DNA of 56,638 bases from Clostridiales bacterium (GTDB taxonomy: Bacteria > Bacillota > Clostridia > Oscillospirales > Oscillospiraceae). A program made the position numbers and the translations under genes. The notes under the pieces were generated by a model. It did no database searches. It saw only the letters and a program-made list of their open reading frames with translations, and had not been told where the DNA came from. The DNA lies in contig JALFAD010000098.1 of NCBI GenBank assembly GCA_022772525.1, positions 1-56,638 of the forward strand, read 5' to 3'. This document shows, piece after piece, positions 1-7,424 of this stretch; the first letter of the stretch is position 1; each line of letters opens with the position of its first letter.

Positions 1-40
1 CCAGAGCCATGCATAACAGCTTCTTCATTGTACTTTTCAT
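1..40 (-). CDS. 5' end of a probable secreted protein or lipoprotein (partial)
   Basis: Only the first 13 codons are inside the window. They read MKSTMKKLLCMAL, a lysine-rich start followed by a hydrophobic run, which is how a Sec signal peptide or lipoprotein leader begins. A strong Shine-Dalgarno sequence (AGGAGG, about 7 bases before the ATG) and a consensus promoter further upstream support a real start. The rest lies beyond the left edge, so the product cannot be named; a solute-binding lipoprotein is one common possibility but nothing here proves it. Confidence 0.55.
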   Translation of the reverse strand, partial: MKSTMKKLLCMAL

Positions 41-153
41 TTTTACTAACCTCCTAATGAAATTGGTTACATTTTTAGAAATCTTTGCCGCCGGATGGCC
101 TGCCCGGCGTTTACCGGGGATGGGTGCTCCATCGGCATCTCTTTCATGCCCAA

Positions 154-182
154 ATGATACCATAAGTGGTTTCACTTGTCAA
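154..182 (-). promoter_or_regulatory. Sigma-A promoter with embedded inverted repeat, for the gene at the left edge
   Basis: On the minus strand, TTGACA (177-182) and TATCAT (154-159) are separated by exactly 17 bases. Between them lies the inverted repeat AAGTG-4-CACTT (164-177), placed where a repressor would block polymerase. A/T tracts directly upstream of the -35 (183-210) could act as an UP element. The leader to the start codon at 40 is about 105 bases. The promoter is read from sequence; the operator role is inference. Confidence 0.65.
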
Positions 183-402
183 TAGGAAAATTACAAAAAA
201 TTACAAAACGATTTACATTTCTTAACAAACGCTTTCCGGAATCTGTGATATTTTGTCAGATTTCCCCCGTTTTCGACGCTTATCGCCGGTTTTTATGCTC
301 AGTTTTGTTACCTTCTTTTCAAGACGTTAGGAAATTCTTAAGATTTGGATGGTTACAATAGATGCCGTTTTGCGCCCCTTCGATGCCCCATCACCTCCGC
401 AA
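183..402. other. AT-rich spacer without a recognisable gene
   Basis: This stretch separates the left-edge minus-strand promoter from the repeat element before the DUF1846 gene. It is much richer in A/T than its surroundings, especially at 183-260. The short open frames in it have no codon structure or ribosome binding site. I see no RNA gene or terminator. Its likely role is upstream promoter context. Confidence 0.5.
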
Positions 403-548
403 AACCTTCCCCTATGAGGGGAAGGTGGATCGCCAAAGGCGAGACGGATGAGGTGTGCCAAGCTGATTATATCTGCCATCTCCCACAACGCTGCGTCCCC
501 TCATCCGTCACGGCTGACGCCGTGCCACCTTCCCCCAAGGGGGAAGGT
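403..548. repeat. Palindrome-bounded intergenic repeat, copy 1
   Basis: The element begins with CCTTCCCC-6-GGGGAAGG (404-425) and ends with CCTTCCCCCAAGGGGGAAGG (528-547). Each end is itself a hairpin. The right part carries a CTCATCCGTCACGGCTGAC-type segment. The same bounded architecture recurs at 2205-2312, 49617-49758 and 52068-52263. It lies wholly upstream of the DUF1846 promoter and produces a spurious N-terminal extension of that reading frame. There is no coding capacity; a non-autonomous mobile or folded-RNA element is likely. Confidence 0.7.
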
Positions 549-565
549 TACTCTCCACATTCTTC

Positions 566-594
566 TTGCTATTTTCTGTCGGATGCAGTAGAAT
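566..594 (+). promoter_or_regulatory. Candidate promoter of the DUF1846 gene
   Basis: TTGCTA (566-571), a 17-base spacer and TAGAAT (589-594) lie 35 bases before the ATG at 630. The first four -35 bases and most -10 bases match the sigma-A consensus. It sits just downstream of the palindromic repeat. Confidence 0.5.
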
Positions 595-629
595 GTTGGG
601 GTATGATTCTTCAAAGAGAGGCGACGCAA

Positions 630-2096
630 ATGGTCAATGCGGCATTCGACAATGAAAAATACCTTCAGATGCAGTCTGAGCACATCCGGGAGCGGATTGC
701 TCAGTTCGGCGGCAAGCTGTATCTGGAATTCGGCGGCAAATTATACGACGACAACCACGCGTCCCGGGTGCTCCCCGGCTTCCAGCCGGACAGCAAGCTG
801 CGGATGCTCCTGCAATTAAAGGATCAGGTGGAGATGGTCATTGCCATCAACGCCGACGATATCGAAAAAAACAAGGTTCGGGGGGATTTGGGCATCACCT
901 ACGACCGGGACGTGATTCGCTTAATCGACGTGTTCCGGGGCTTCGGGCTGTATGTGTCCAGCGTGGTGCTGACCCGCTATCACGGGCAGTCCCTGGCAAA
1001 GGCCTTCCAGTCCCGGTTGGAGGGGCTGGGCATCCGGGTCTACCACCACTACGAAATCGCCGGGTATCCCGCCGACACCGCCCACATCGTAAGCGAAGAG
1101 GGCTTCGGCAGAAACGACTACATCGAAACCAGCCGCTCCCTCGTGGTGGTCACCGCCCCCGGCCCCGGCAGCGGCAAGCTGGCTACCTGCTTAAGCCAGC
1201 TCTATCATGAGCACGAACGGGGCAACACCGCGGGCTACGCCAAATTTGAGACCTTCCCCATCTGGAACCTCCCGCTGAACCATCCGGTGAATCTGGCCTA
1301 TGAGGCCGCCACCGCCGACCTGAACGATGTGAACATGATCGACCCCTTCCATCTGGAAGCCTACGGAATTACCACCGTCAACTACAACCGGGACGTGGAG
1401 GCCTTCCCTGTGCTGGTGGCGATTTTCGAGAAAATTCTGGGCCACTGTCCCTACAAATCCCCCACGGATATGGGCGTCAACATGGCGGGCAACTGCATCG
1501 TGGACGATGAGGGCACCCGGGAGGCCTCCCGGCAGGAAATCATCCGCCGGTACTATGAGGCCCTGTGTGACCAGAAAAAAGGCAAAAATGTGGAGGACGC
1601 GGTGCGAAAGCTGGATCTTCTGATGAAAAAGGCCGGCGTCTCCCCCGCTGACCGGAAGGTGGTCGCCCCGGCGCTCCGGCGTGCCGAGGAGACCGGCTCC
1701 CCTGCCGCCGCCATGGAACTGCCGGACGGGCGCATCGTCACCGGCAAGACCTCCGACCTGCTGGGCGCTTCCTCCGCGCTGCTCCTGAATGCCCTGAAAG
1801 CCCTCGGCGGGATGCCAAAGGATCTGCACCTCATCTCCCCCGTGGCTCTTGACCCCATTCAGCATCTGAAGGTGGACCATCTGGGCAACCGAAATCCCCG
1901 GCTTCACACCGACGAAACCCTGATTGCCCTGTCCATCAGCGCGGCCACCAACCCCATGGCGGAATACGCCATGGAGCAGCTGGACAAGCTCCGGGGCTGC
2001 GAGGTGCATTCCTCCGTGATTCTGTCCGCTGTGGATGAAAGAACCTTCAAGCGGCTGGGCGTGAATCTGACCTGCGAGCCGAGATACATGGGCTGA
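630..2096 (+). CDS. DUF1846 domain-containing protein
   Basis: The 488-residue product matches the DUF1846 family over its full length: it starts [18 protein letters not shown], then has a [17 protein letters not shown] segment and later [20 protein letters not shown]. The last segment is glycine-rich and P-loop-like, around residues 170-185. The family is cytosolic, about 490-500 residues long, and its biochemical role is unknown. I chose the ATG at 630 because family members begin a few residues before FDNEKY. The frame stays open back to 345, but that part is a repeat element. The Shine-Dalgarno (AGAGAG) is weak. The gene is alone on the plus strand and converges on pepD. Confidence 0.93.
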   Translation: MVNAAFDNEKYLQMQSEHIRERIAQFGGKLYLEFGGKLYDDNHASRVLPGFQPDSKLRMLLQLKDQVEMVIAINADDIEKNKVRGDLGITYDRDVIRLIDVFRGFGLYVSSVVLTRYHGQSLAKAFQSRLEGLGIRVYHHYEIAGYPADTAHIVSEEGFGRNDYIETSRSLVVVTAPGPGSGKLATCLSQLYHEHERGNTAGYAKFETFPIWNLPLNHPVNLAYEAATADLNDVNMIDPFHLEAYGITTVNYNRDVEAFPVLVAIFEKILGHCPYKSPTDMGVNMAGNCIVDDEGTREASRQEIIRRYYEALCDQKKGKNVEDAVRKLDLLMKKAGVSPADRKVVAPALRRAEETGSPAAAMELPDGRIVTGKTSDLLGASSALLLNALKALGGMPKDLHLISPVALDPIQHLKVDHLGNRNPRLHTDETLIALSISAATNPMAEYAMEQLDKLRGCEVHSSVILSAVDERTFKRLGVNLTCEPRYMG

Positions 2097-2111
2097 GCGG
2101 CGAGTCGCCGC
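2097..2111 (+). terminator. Short palindrome directly after the DUF1846 stop codon
   Basis: GCGGCGA-G-TCGCCGC follows the TGA with no gap. No T-run follows, so it is a weak candidate for intrinsic termination; it may only protect the 3' end of the mRNA. The folded repeat at 2205-2312 lies further on. Confidence 0.3.
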
Positions 2112-2204
2112 AGACAATGCGTTACGAACGCGGGTGGTGGTCGTTACGCCATTGGGCCTGCTCGACCGGCAGTGCTCAGTGATTGGGTAAAGAGTAATTA
2201 AGCG

Positions 2205-2312
2205 GCTTTGCCAAAGGCTCCCCTTTAGGGGAGCTGCTGAGCGTAGCGAAGCTGAGGGGTGCACCCCTCCGACCTCGCTGACGCTCGGCCACCTCCCCTG
2301 ATAGGGGAGGCA
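2205..2312. repeat. Palindrome-bounded intergenic repeat, copy 2
   Basis: Two hairpins bound the element: GGCTCCCC-TTTA-GGGGAGC near 2216-2233 and CCTCCCC-TGATA-GGGGAGG near 2291-2311. The interior contains CCGACCTCGCTGACGCTCGG, nearly the same as in copy 3 at 49617-49758 and present in inverted form in copy 4. It fills the gap between the convergent DUF1846 and pepD genes and may help end transcription from both. Confidence 0.7.
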
Positions 2313-2330
2313 ATCTGCTGCGACATATGA

Positions 2331-2363
2331 AAGAATCCACCGGCTTTCCGCCGGTGGATTCTT
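2331..2363 (-). terminator. Intrinsic terminator of pepD
   Basis: A perfect 14-bp stem (2331-2344 with 2350-2363) and a 5-base loop begin 6 bases past the pepD stop codon. On the minus strand the stem ends in a short T-rich run (TTCTTTCAT). Confidence 0.85.
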
Positions 2364-2368
2364 CGTTA

Positions 2369-3811
2369 TTACAGGTTTTTCAGCACTTCCAGCAGGAATT
2401 TCCAGACCCGTTCGGTGGATGCGATTTCCAGACGCTCCCGGGTGGTATGGATGTCGAGGATGTTGGGGCCGATGGACACGCAGTCAAGGTCGGGCAGCTT
2501 CTGACTGAACAGGCCGCATTCCAGCCCCGCGTGGATGGCTTCCACCTTCGGCTCCTGGGCGAACATTTCCCGGTAGATGCGAACCATGGTGTCCCGCAGG
2601 CGAGATTCCTTCCGGTACTCCCATGCCGGGTACTCGCCGTCCTGAGAATAGGCTGCGTCCAGCATATCCGCCAGCGCTTTCAGCTGGTCGAGAACCTCCT
2701 GCTTCTCCGAATTGACGCTGCTGCGCACGGAGAAGGTGGCGCTGAACCGGTCGCCCAGCTTGGCAATGCCCAGATTCAGGCTGGTCTGCACAAGGCCCTC
2801 AATGTCCGCGCTCCACTTCTGCACGCCGTTGGGCGCGGAGCACAGAAGGCTTATCACCTTGGCGGTAGACTCGGTAGACAGGCTGTTGCCGCCCAGCGCG
2901 TCCACGTCAAAGGCCTGCACCGTGGCGTCCGGCTCGTCGTAATTGGCGCGGACTTCCTCCTGAAGGGCTGCCGCGATATCATTGATACGCTCTAAGTTGA
3001 TGCCCATGGCAACCAGCGTCGCCTGACAGGAACGGGGAATGGCGTTGTCCTTGGTGCCGCCGGAAAGAGAGGTCAGGCACAGGGGCATGAGCTTCTGAAT
3101 CCGGCTCATAAACTCGCCCATAATTTTGTCGGCGTTGGCGCGCTTCAGGTGAATATCCGCGCCGGAATGACCGCCCTGCAGGCCGTCAACGGTCAGCCGG
3201 ATGCAGGGGCCGTAGACTGCCCGGCGCTCCACCGGCAGCGTGATGCAGGCGGTACAGCCGCCGGCACAGGACACGGTGAACACGCCTTCCGTCTCGGAGT
3301 CCAGATTAATAAGCGTCCGGCCCTGTAGCTGGGACAGGTCAATGGCGGTAGCGCCCAAAAGGCCAATCTCCTCCTCCGTGGTCATGACCACTTCCAGAGG
3401 CGGGTGGGGAATGGTGTCGTCCGCCAGCAGCGCCAAAGCCATGGCGGCGGCAATACCGTCATCGCCGCCCAGCGTGGTGCCCTTGGCGTAGACGAAGGTT
3501 CCGTCGTGGGTCACGTCCAGACCCTCAGTTGCCATATCGATGGGGCAGGACACCTCTTTCTCGCAGACCATGTCGATATGGCCCTGCAAAATCACAGGAG
3601 GACGGTCCTCCATGCCGCAGGTGCCGGGGGCAAAGAGGATAACATTATTCATCTCATCCTGAATATAGGCCAGGTTATGCTCCTTGGCAAATCCGACCAG
3701 ATAGTCGGAGATCATCTTCGTATTTTGGGAGCCGTGGGGAATGGCGCAGATTTCTTCAAAATAGCCAAACACTGCCGCAGGCTCCAGGCCAGCAAGCCTT
3801 TTTGCTTCCAT
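2369..3811 (-). CDS. pepD: Aminoacyl-histidine dipeptidase (M20C, PepD)
   Basis: A 480-residue zinc exopeptidase of the M20C family, which cleaves Xaa-His and other unspecific dipeptides in the cytosol. Metal-site motifs are present in order: QGHIDMVCEK (His78, Asp80), GGDDG (Asp117 bridging) and TTEEEIG (Glu146-148, catalytic base and ligand), with NLDSETEG following. Length equals that of E. coli PepD (about 485). The start at 3811 has a good Shine-Dalgarno (AAAGGAGCGA). A possible extended -10 (TGGTAAAAT on the minus strand, 3847-3855) gives it its own promoter. It follows the PHP gene after a 115-base gap and ends at a strong terminator. Confidence 0.96.
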   Translation of the reverse strand: MEAKRLAGLEPAAVFGYFEEICAIPHGSQNTKMISDYLVGFAKEHNLAYIQDEMNNVILFAPGTCGMEDRPPVILQGHIDMVCEKEVSCPIDMATEGLDVTHDGTFVYAKGTTLGGDDGIAAAMALALLADDTIPHPPLEVVMTTEEEIGLLGATAIDLSQLQGRTLINLDSETEGVFTVSCAGGCTACITLPVERRAVYGPCIRLTVDGLQGGHSGADIHLKRANADKIMGEFMSRIQKLMPLCLTSLSGGTKDNAIPRSCQATLVAMGINLERINDIAAALQEEVRANYDEPDATVQAFDVDALGGNSLSTESTAKVISLLCSAPNGVQKWSADIEGLVQTSLNLGIAKLGDRFSATFSVRSSVNSEKQEVLDQLKALADMLDAAYSQDGEYPAWEYRKESRLRDTMVRIYREMFAQEPKVEAIHAGLECGLFSQKLPDLDCVSIGPNILDIHTTRERLEIASTERVWKFLLEVLKNL

Positions 3812-3926
3812 AGCAATCGCTCCTTTACATTCTTTGTCACATCTCTATTTTACCACAGAGTCAAAAATAAATCTACCCAAATGCGCTGTAGCTTCCCCGT
3901 CCCATTTTATGCGAACATACAGTGAG

Positions 3927-4640
3927 CTACTTTTTCAGCAGAAATTTTTTCAGCTTCTCCAGATCGTTGTTGAGAATCAAGTTATCGTCCACCCCCAGCT
4001 TCTCCAGCAGAGCCATGGCAAGGTCAAAATTTCCGACCGCGGAGGGGTCATGGGCGTCCGTGTTGACAATGATGGGCACCCCCGCTTCCATGCACAGCGG
4101 CACCATGACGGCGTAGTTTTTTTCACAGCCGGGACGCATGGTGGGCTTACGCAGAGAGCTGTTGTTGACCTCCAGCGCGGTGCCCGTGGCCTTCGCGCCG
4201 GCAACCAGCGCGGGATAATCTACGGGATAGGTGTCGCAGTCCGGGTGAGAAATGAACTTCACTTTGGGGTTTTCCATACAGCGGATTATGTTGTCGGTGT
4301 TTTTCACCACCCCTGCGTCCTCGTAGCACAGGCCGTGGATACCCGCCGCCGCGTAGTCAAGACAGTTCAGGTGCCGCGCATCCAAATCCACAGTGCCATT
4401 GTTCAGAATGTTGACCTCGCTGCCGTAGAGCATCTCCACGCCATAGAGCATTCTGGGAGCGTCTGTCAGATTCCGAAAATAAATCGGTTCCACCGTTCCG
4501 GGAATCCCGGGGCCATGCTCGGTGACGCCGATGAGCTTCAGGCCCCGCTCCGCCGCAGCCGCCGCCAGTTCCCGGATGGTTCCGAAGGCGTGGCCGCTCA
4601 TGATGGAGTGCATGTGTAAGTCAGCAATCAGCGGTTTCAT
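3927..4640 (-). CDS. PHP-domain phosphoesterase (YcdX-like)
   Basis: The 237-residue product is a single PHP domain. Metal-binding residues appear in the family order: DLHMHS (His9, His11), TEHG (Glu41, His42), GSEVN (Glu75), SHPD (His132) and NTDAH (Asp195, His197). YcdX-type proteins hydrolyse phosphomonoesters with a trinuclear metal site; the natural substrate here is unknown. A histidinol-phosphatase is unlikely because there are no his genes nearby and the size fits YcdX better. It lies 67 bases after secG, beyond secG's terminator, with no clear promoter of its own, so it may depend on read-through. Confidence 0.9.
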   Translation of the reverse strand: MKPLIADLHMHSIMSGHAFGTIRELAAAAAERGLKLIGVTEHGPGIPGTVEPIYFRNLTDAPRMLYGVEMLYGSEVNILNNGTVDLDARHLNCLDYAAAGIHGLCYEDAGVVKNTDNIIRCMENPKVKFISHPDCDTYPVDYPALVAGAKATGTALEVNNSSLRKPTMRPGCEKNYAVMVPLCMEAGVPIIVNTDAHDPSAVGNFDLAMALLEKLGVDDNLILNNDLEKLKKFLLKK

Positions 4641-4664
4641 ATAGTTTCATCCTTTCTCAAAACG

Positions 4665-4694
4665 AAAAAGACCACGGATTACTTCCGTGGTCTT
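4665..4694 (-). terminator. Intrinsic terminator after secG
   Basis: A perfect 11-bp stem, AAGACCACGGA (4668-4678) with 4684-4694, and a 5-base loop, followed by TTTTT on the minus strand. It lies 13 bases after the secG stop and before the PHP gene. Confidence 0.9.
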
Positions 4695-4707
4695 GTCGGC
4701 ATCCAAA

Positions 4708-4944
4708 TTACACCAGGCTCAGGGACAGGGTCAGCAGCACCCAGGCCAGAGCGATCCACTTGGTAGCGGAAGCCAGGACGGCATCCAGATTGCCCTTCTT
4801 ATTCTTGCTCAGATACGTCTCGGAAGCGCCGGTGAACGTGCTGGACAGGCCAGCCTCCTTACCGGACTGCATCAGGACGACAACGATCAGTGCCAGAGAG
4901 CACAGGGCCTCCAGAATGATCAGAACAGTCTTCAGAATCTCCAT
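4708..4944 (-). CDS. secG: Preprotein translocase subunit SecG
   Basis: A 78-residue membrane protein with two hydrophobic helices (about 4-24 and 55-76) and the family's loop: VVVLMQSGKEAGLSS, followed by a Gly/Thr-rich turn and a short basic stretch (KNKKGN). SecG joins SecY and SecE in the plasma membrane channel and stimulates SecA-driven export. I start at the ATG at 4944, which has a full AAGGAGG Shine-Dalgarno; the longer frame upstream to 5010 includes promoter leader. The gene is monocistronic, with its own promoter and terminator. Confidence 0.95.
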   Translation of the reverse strand: MEILKTVLIILEALCSLALIVVVLMQSGKEAGLSSTFTGASETYLSKNKKGNLDAVLASATKWIALAWVLLTLSLSLV

Positions 4945-5029
4945 TTTCAGTAACCTCCTTCCGCCTGTATTCGCGGAAAAGCGAACGGTATCCGGTGAAA
5001 TATACCGCAAACCTCATAATAGCCCGTAT

Positions 5030-5058
5030 AGTATAGCATAAGGCTATGCAAATTTCAA
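5030..5058 (-). promoter_or_regulatory. Promoter of secG
   Basis: On the minus strand TTGAAA (5053-5058), a 17-base spacer and TATACT (5030-5035) match the sigma-A consensus at 10 of 12 positions. The leader to the secG ATG is about 80 bases. Confidence 0.75.
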
Positions 5059-5080
5059 GGGCTGAATCTCACTTTTTTGC

Positions 5081-6208
5081 TTATTTCTGCACCCAGCTGC
5101 CGGTGGCAAGGCAGTTCAGGTAGCTCTCAATGAAGGGGTCCAGCGCGCCGTCCATGACCGCGTTCACGTTGGATGTCTCGCAGCCGGTGCGGGTGTCCTT
5201 CACCAGCGTGTAAGGCATGAACACATAGTTGCGGATCTGGCTGCCCCACTCAATCTTCTGCTGCACGCCCTTGATGTCGGAAATCTTGTCCAAATGCTCC
5301 CGCTCCTTGATCTCCACCAGCTTGGAGCGCAGCATTTTCAGACAGGTCTCCTTGTTCTGGAACTGGCTCCGCTCGGTCTGGCAGGACACCACGATGCCGG
5401 TGGCCTTGTGAATCAAACGGACGGCGGAGGAGGTCTTGTTGATATGCTGGCCGCCCGCGCCGGAGGAGCGGTAGACCTGCATCTCGTAGTCCTCAGGGCG
5501 AATCTCCACATCCTGCGAATCATCCTCAATTTCCGGAATGACCTCGATGGCGGAGAAGGAGGTCTGGCGGCGGGCGTTGGCATCGAAGGGAGACACCCGA
5601 ACCAGCCGGTGGACGCCGTTTTCGCCCTTCAGGAAGCCGTAGGCATTCTCGCCCTCGATGAGGATATCGGCAGACTTGATGCCCGCTTCATCGCCCTCCT
5701 GATAGTCCAGAATCTTATAGGTAAAGCCGTGGCGCTCCGCCCAGCGCGTGTACATCCGGTAGAGCATCTGTGCCCAGTCCTGCGCCTCGGTGCCGCCCGC
5801 GCCGGCGTGGAAGCTCATAAGGGCGTTGTTTTTGTCGTAGTGACCGGTGAGCAGGGTTTCCAGGCGGCAGGTCTCCATCTCCTCCGCCAAAGTGTCATAC
5901 CCTTCCTTCAGCTCCTCAAGCATGGAGTCGTCGTCCTCTTCCTCCGCCATTTCGCAGATGGTCATGAGGTCGTCCCAGGTGGAGAGCATCTTTTCATACC
6001 GTTCAATTTTTGTTTCCGTCTGCCGGGTCTTGACCACGATCTTCTGGCTCTTCTCCGGGTCGTCCCAGAAGCCGGGGGCCTCCTGCATGGCATGAAGCCG
6101 CTCCAGCTCATTTCGCAGGCCCTCCACATTCAGAGAATCCGCCAGGCCCTCCAGCGCCGGTCGGCAGTCATTCAGTTTCTGCTTATACGCATCAAATTCA
6201 ATATTCAT
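5081..6208 (-). CDS. prfB: Peptide chain release factor 2 (RF2)
   Basis: RF2 recognises UGA and UAA stop codons and hydrolyses peptidyl-tRNA on the ribosome. The 375-residue product has the RF2 recognition tripeptide SPF (in VRVSPFDAN, residues 206-208 from this start) and the catalytic GGQ loop (SGAGGQHINK). The frame is continuous from the N-terminal helical domain onward, so the programmed +1 frameshift near codon 25 found in many bacteria is absent and autoregulation through it is not possible here. I prefer the ATG at 6208 over 6214 because GAGAGAG lies 7 bases before it and almost touches the first ATG. Confidence 0.96.
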   Translation of the reverse strand: MNIEFDAYKQKLNDCRPALEGLADSLNVEGLRNELERLHAMQEAPGFWDDPEKSQKIVVKTRQTETKIERYEKMLSTWDDLMTICEMAEEEDDDSMLEELKEGYDTLAEEMETCRLETLLTGHYDKNNALMSFHAGAGGTEAQDWAQMLYRMYTRWAERHGFTYKILDYQEGDEAGIKSADILIEGENAYGFLKGENGVHRLVRVSPFDANARRQTSFSAIEVIPEIEDDSQDVEIRPEDYEMQVYRSSGAGGQHINKTSSAVRLIHKATGIVVSCQTERSQFQNKETCLKMLRSKLVEIKEREHLDKISDIKGVQQKIEWGSQIRNYVFMPYTLVKDTRTGCETSNVNAVMDGALDPFIESYLNCLATGSWVQK

Positions 6209-6245
6209 AGCCATACTCTCTCATTTCGTCAAATTACCGAATCCC

Positions 6246-6273
6246 AGTATACCAAAAAGTTCCGAAATTGCAA
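6246..6273 (-). promoter_or_regulatory. Promoter of prfB
   Basis: On the minus strand TTGCAA (6268-6273), a 16-base spacer and TATACT (6246-6251). It lies between the MITE and prfB, so prfB is uncoupled from the polysaccharide unit upstream. Confidence 0.7.
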
Positions 6274-6289
6274 GTATTTTTTGTTACTA

Positions 6290-6453
6290 TGGAAACTCTG
6301 ATTCATTCGGCAAGAGCTGGCAGCGAGAGATTTTTTCCTCAGCCGAAGGTTCAAAAAACGGAGGAATACTGTATGTATTTCCCGTTTTGTGAACTGAACG
6401 GATGGAGAAAAAGATCCGCTGGCCAGCCGCAGCCAAATGGATCAGAGCTTCCC
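6290..6453. mobile_element. MITE copy A (TA target duplication), at the 3' end of the last polysaccharide gene
   Basis: This 164-bp element has imperfect terminal inverted repeats (GGAAACTCTGAT at the left, ATCAGAGCTTCC at the right) and is flanked by TA on both sides (6288-6289 and 6454-6455). It is clearly related, in inverted orientation, to 45232-45393. Both share a conserved core hairpin GGAATACTGTATGTATTTCC and segments such as CGAGAGATTTT. There is no reading frame of note. The TA at 6454-6455 forms the first two bases of the TAG stop codon of the neighbouring glycosyltransferase, and the MITE supplies the G. Confidence 0.85.
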
Positions 6454-7424
6454 TAATCATAATAATCTGTCAAATCAATCTGCTTGCAGGTGCGCTTGCA
6501 GAGCGTCAGCAGCCGGGGCACAGGGATCAGCCAAAGCTTTGCCAGCCCCCGCCACAAATATACCGGCGGTCGGGTCCTCCCCTTTTCCCGCAGATAGGAA
6601 TGCAAACTGTCCTTCAGTGTTTGCAGGGTTTTTTCCGTGCTGCCCTCGTTGCCGGACAAGTACCAGATTACGTCCAGATAGTTTTCGTCAAAGGGCTCCC
6701 GAAGCTGCGGCAGGGTGTCAAGAATTTTCCGCCGGCGCTTTGCCACGCTGTCCAGACAGTCCAGCACCAGCCGCTCCGCCGATTCCGGGGAGCTCATGAC
6801 GCTGGACGCCCGCTTGCGGTAGTTGTAGACGATGCGGTCGGCGTGCACCACCTTCCGGGGCTGTAAAAAGCCCTGATAGGTAAAATACTCGTCGTCGATT
6901 TTGTGTCCTTCCTCAAAGAACACGCCGTCAAAAAGCGCCCGCCGATATAGCTTGTTCCACAGCAGGGCACAGGAAAAATCCTTAGGAAACCGGAGAAGGT
7001 AGTCATAACTCCCCAGGGTTTCCTCGGAAATCCGCTGTTCCTCCACCCGGTTTCGGTAAATCTCCCGGAAGGAGCCTTGCACCGCATCCGCGCCAGCTTC
7101 CAATAAGGTTTTCATCAGGAAGCCGTAGGCCCCCGGTTCCAGATAGTCGTCGCTGTCCACAAAGGCCAGATATTCCCCGGCGGCAAGGCGCAGACCGGCG
7201 TTTTTCGCCGCGGCAGCACCGCCGTTTTTCTGGTGGATTACCCGCACCCGGTTGTCCAGTGCCGCATAACGGTCGCAAATCTCGCCGGAAGCGTCCGTGG
7301 AGCCGTCGTCGATGAGAATGATCTCCAAGTCCCCATAGTCCTGCGACAGAATGCTGTCCACGCACTGAGGAAGGTAGCCCTCCACATTATAAACAGGCAC
7401 AATCACGGAAATGGTCTGGTTCAT
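6453..7424 (-). CDS. GT2 family glycosyltransferase
   Basis: A 323-residue GT-A fold transferase, last gene of polysaccharide unit 2. SVIVPVYNVEGYL opens the nucleotide-binding domain, IDDGST (residues 38-43) binds the nucleotide, and DSDD (90-93) is the metal-binding DXD motif. Such enzymes add sugars from NDP donors to lipid-linked glycans at the inner membrane face; donor and linkage cannot be told. I start at 7424 (ATG overlapping the upstream TGA as ATGA, Shine-Dalgarno GGGAGGGGG) rather than the longer frame to 7466. Its TAG stop straddles the MITE insertion site, but the protein is not altered. Confidence 0.9.
   Translation of the reverse strand: MNQTISVIVPVYNVEGYLPQCVDSILSQDYGDLEIILIDDGSTDASGEICDRYAALDNRVRVIHQKNGGAAAAKNAGLRLAAGEYLAFVDSDDYLEPGAYGFLMKTLLEAGADAVQGSFREIYRNRVEEQRISEETLGSYDYLLRFPKDFSCALLWNKLYRRALFDGVFFEEGHKIDDEYFTYQGFLQPRKVVHADRIVYNYRKRASSVMSSPESAERLVLDCLDSVAKRRRKILDTLPQLREPFDENYLDVIWYLSGNEGSTEKTLQTLKDSLHSYLREKGRTRPPVYLWRGLAKLWLIPVPRLLTLCKRTCKQIDLTDYYD

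Noticed and set aside
345-629. 95-residue N-terminal extension of the DUF1846 reading frame
   Set aside because: It translates a palindromic repeat element and the promoter; the family starts at the ATG at 630.
1191-2264. 357-codon minus-strand open frame opposite DUF1846
   Set aside because: Shadow frame; the plus-strand protein is a full-length DUF1846 member.
5081-6214. Programmed frameshift in prfB
   Set aside because: The frame is uninterrupted from the start through GGQ; no in-frame TGA is present.
6290-6453. Remnant of a coding insertion sequence
   Set aside because: The element is ~164 bp with both ends intact and has a second copy of similar size; there is no transposase fragment, so a MITE fits better.
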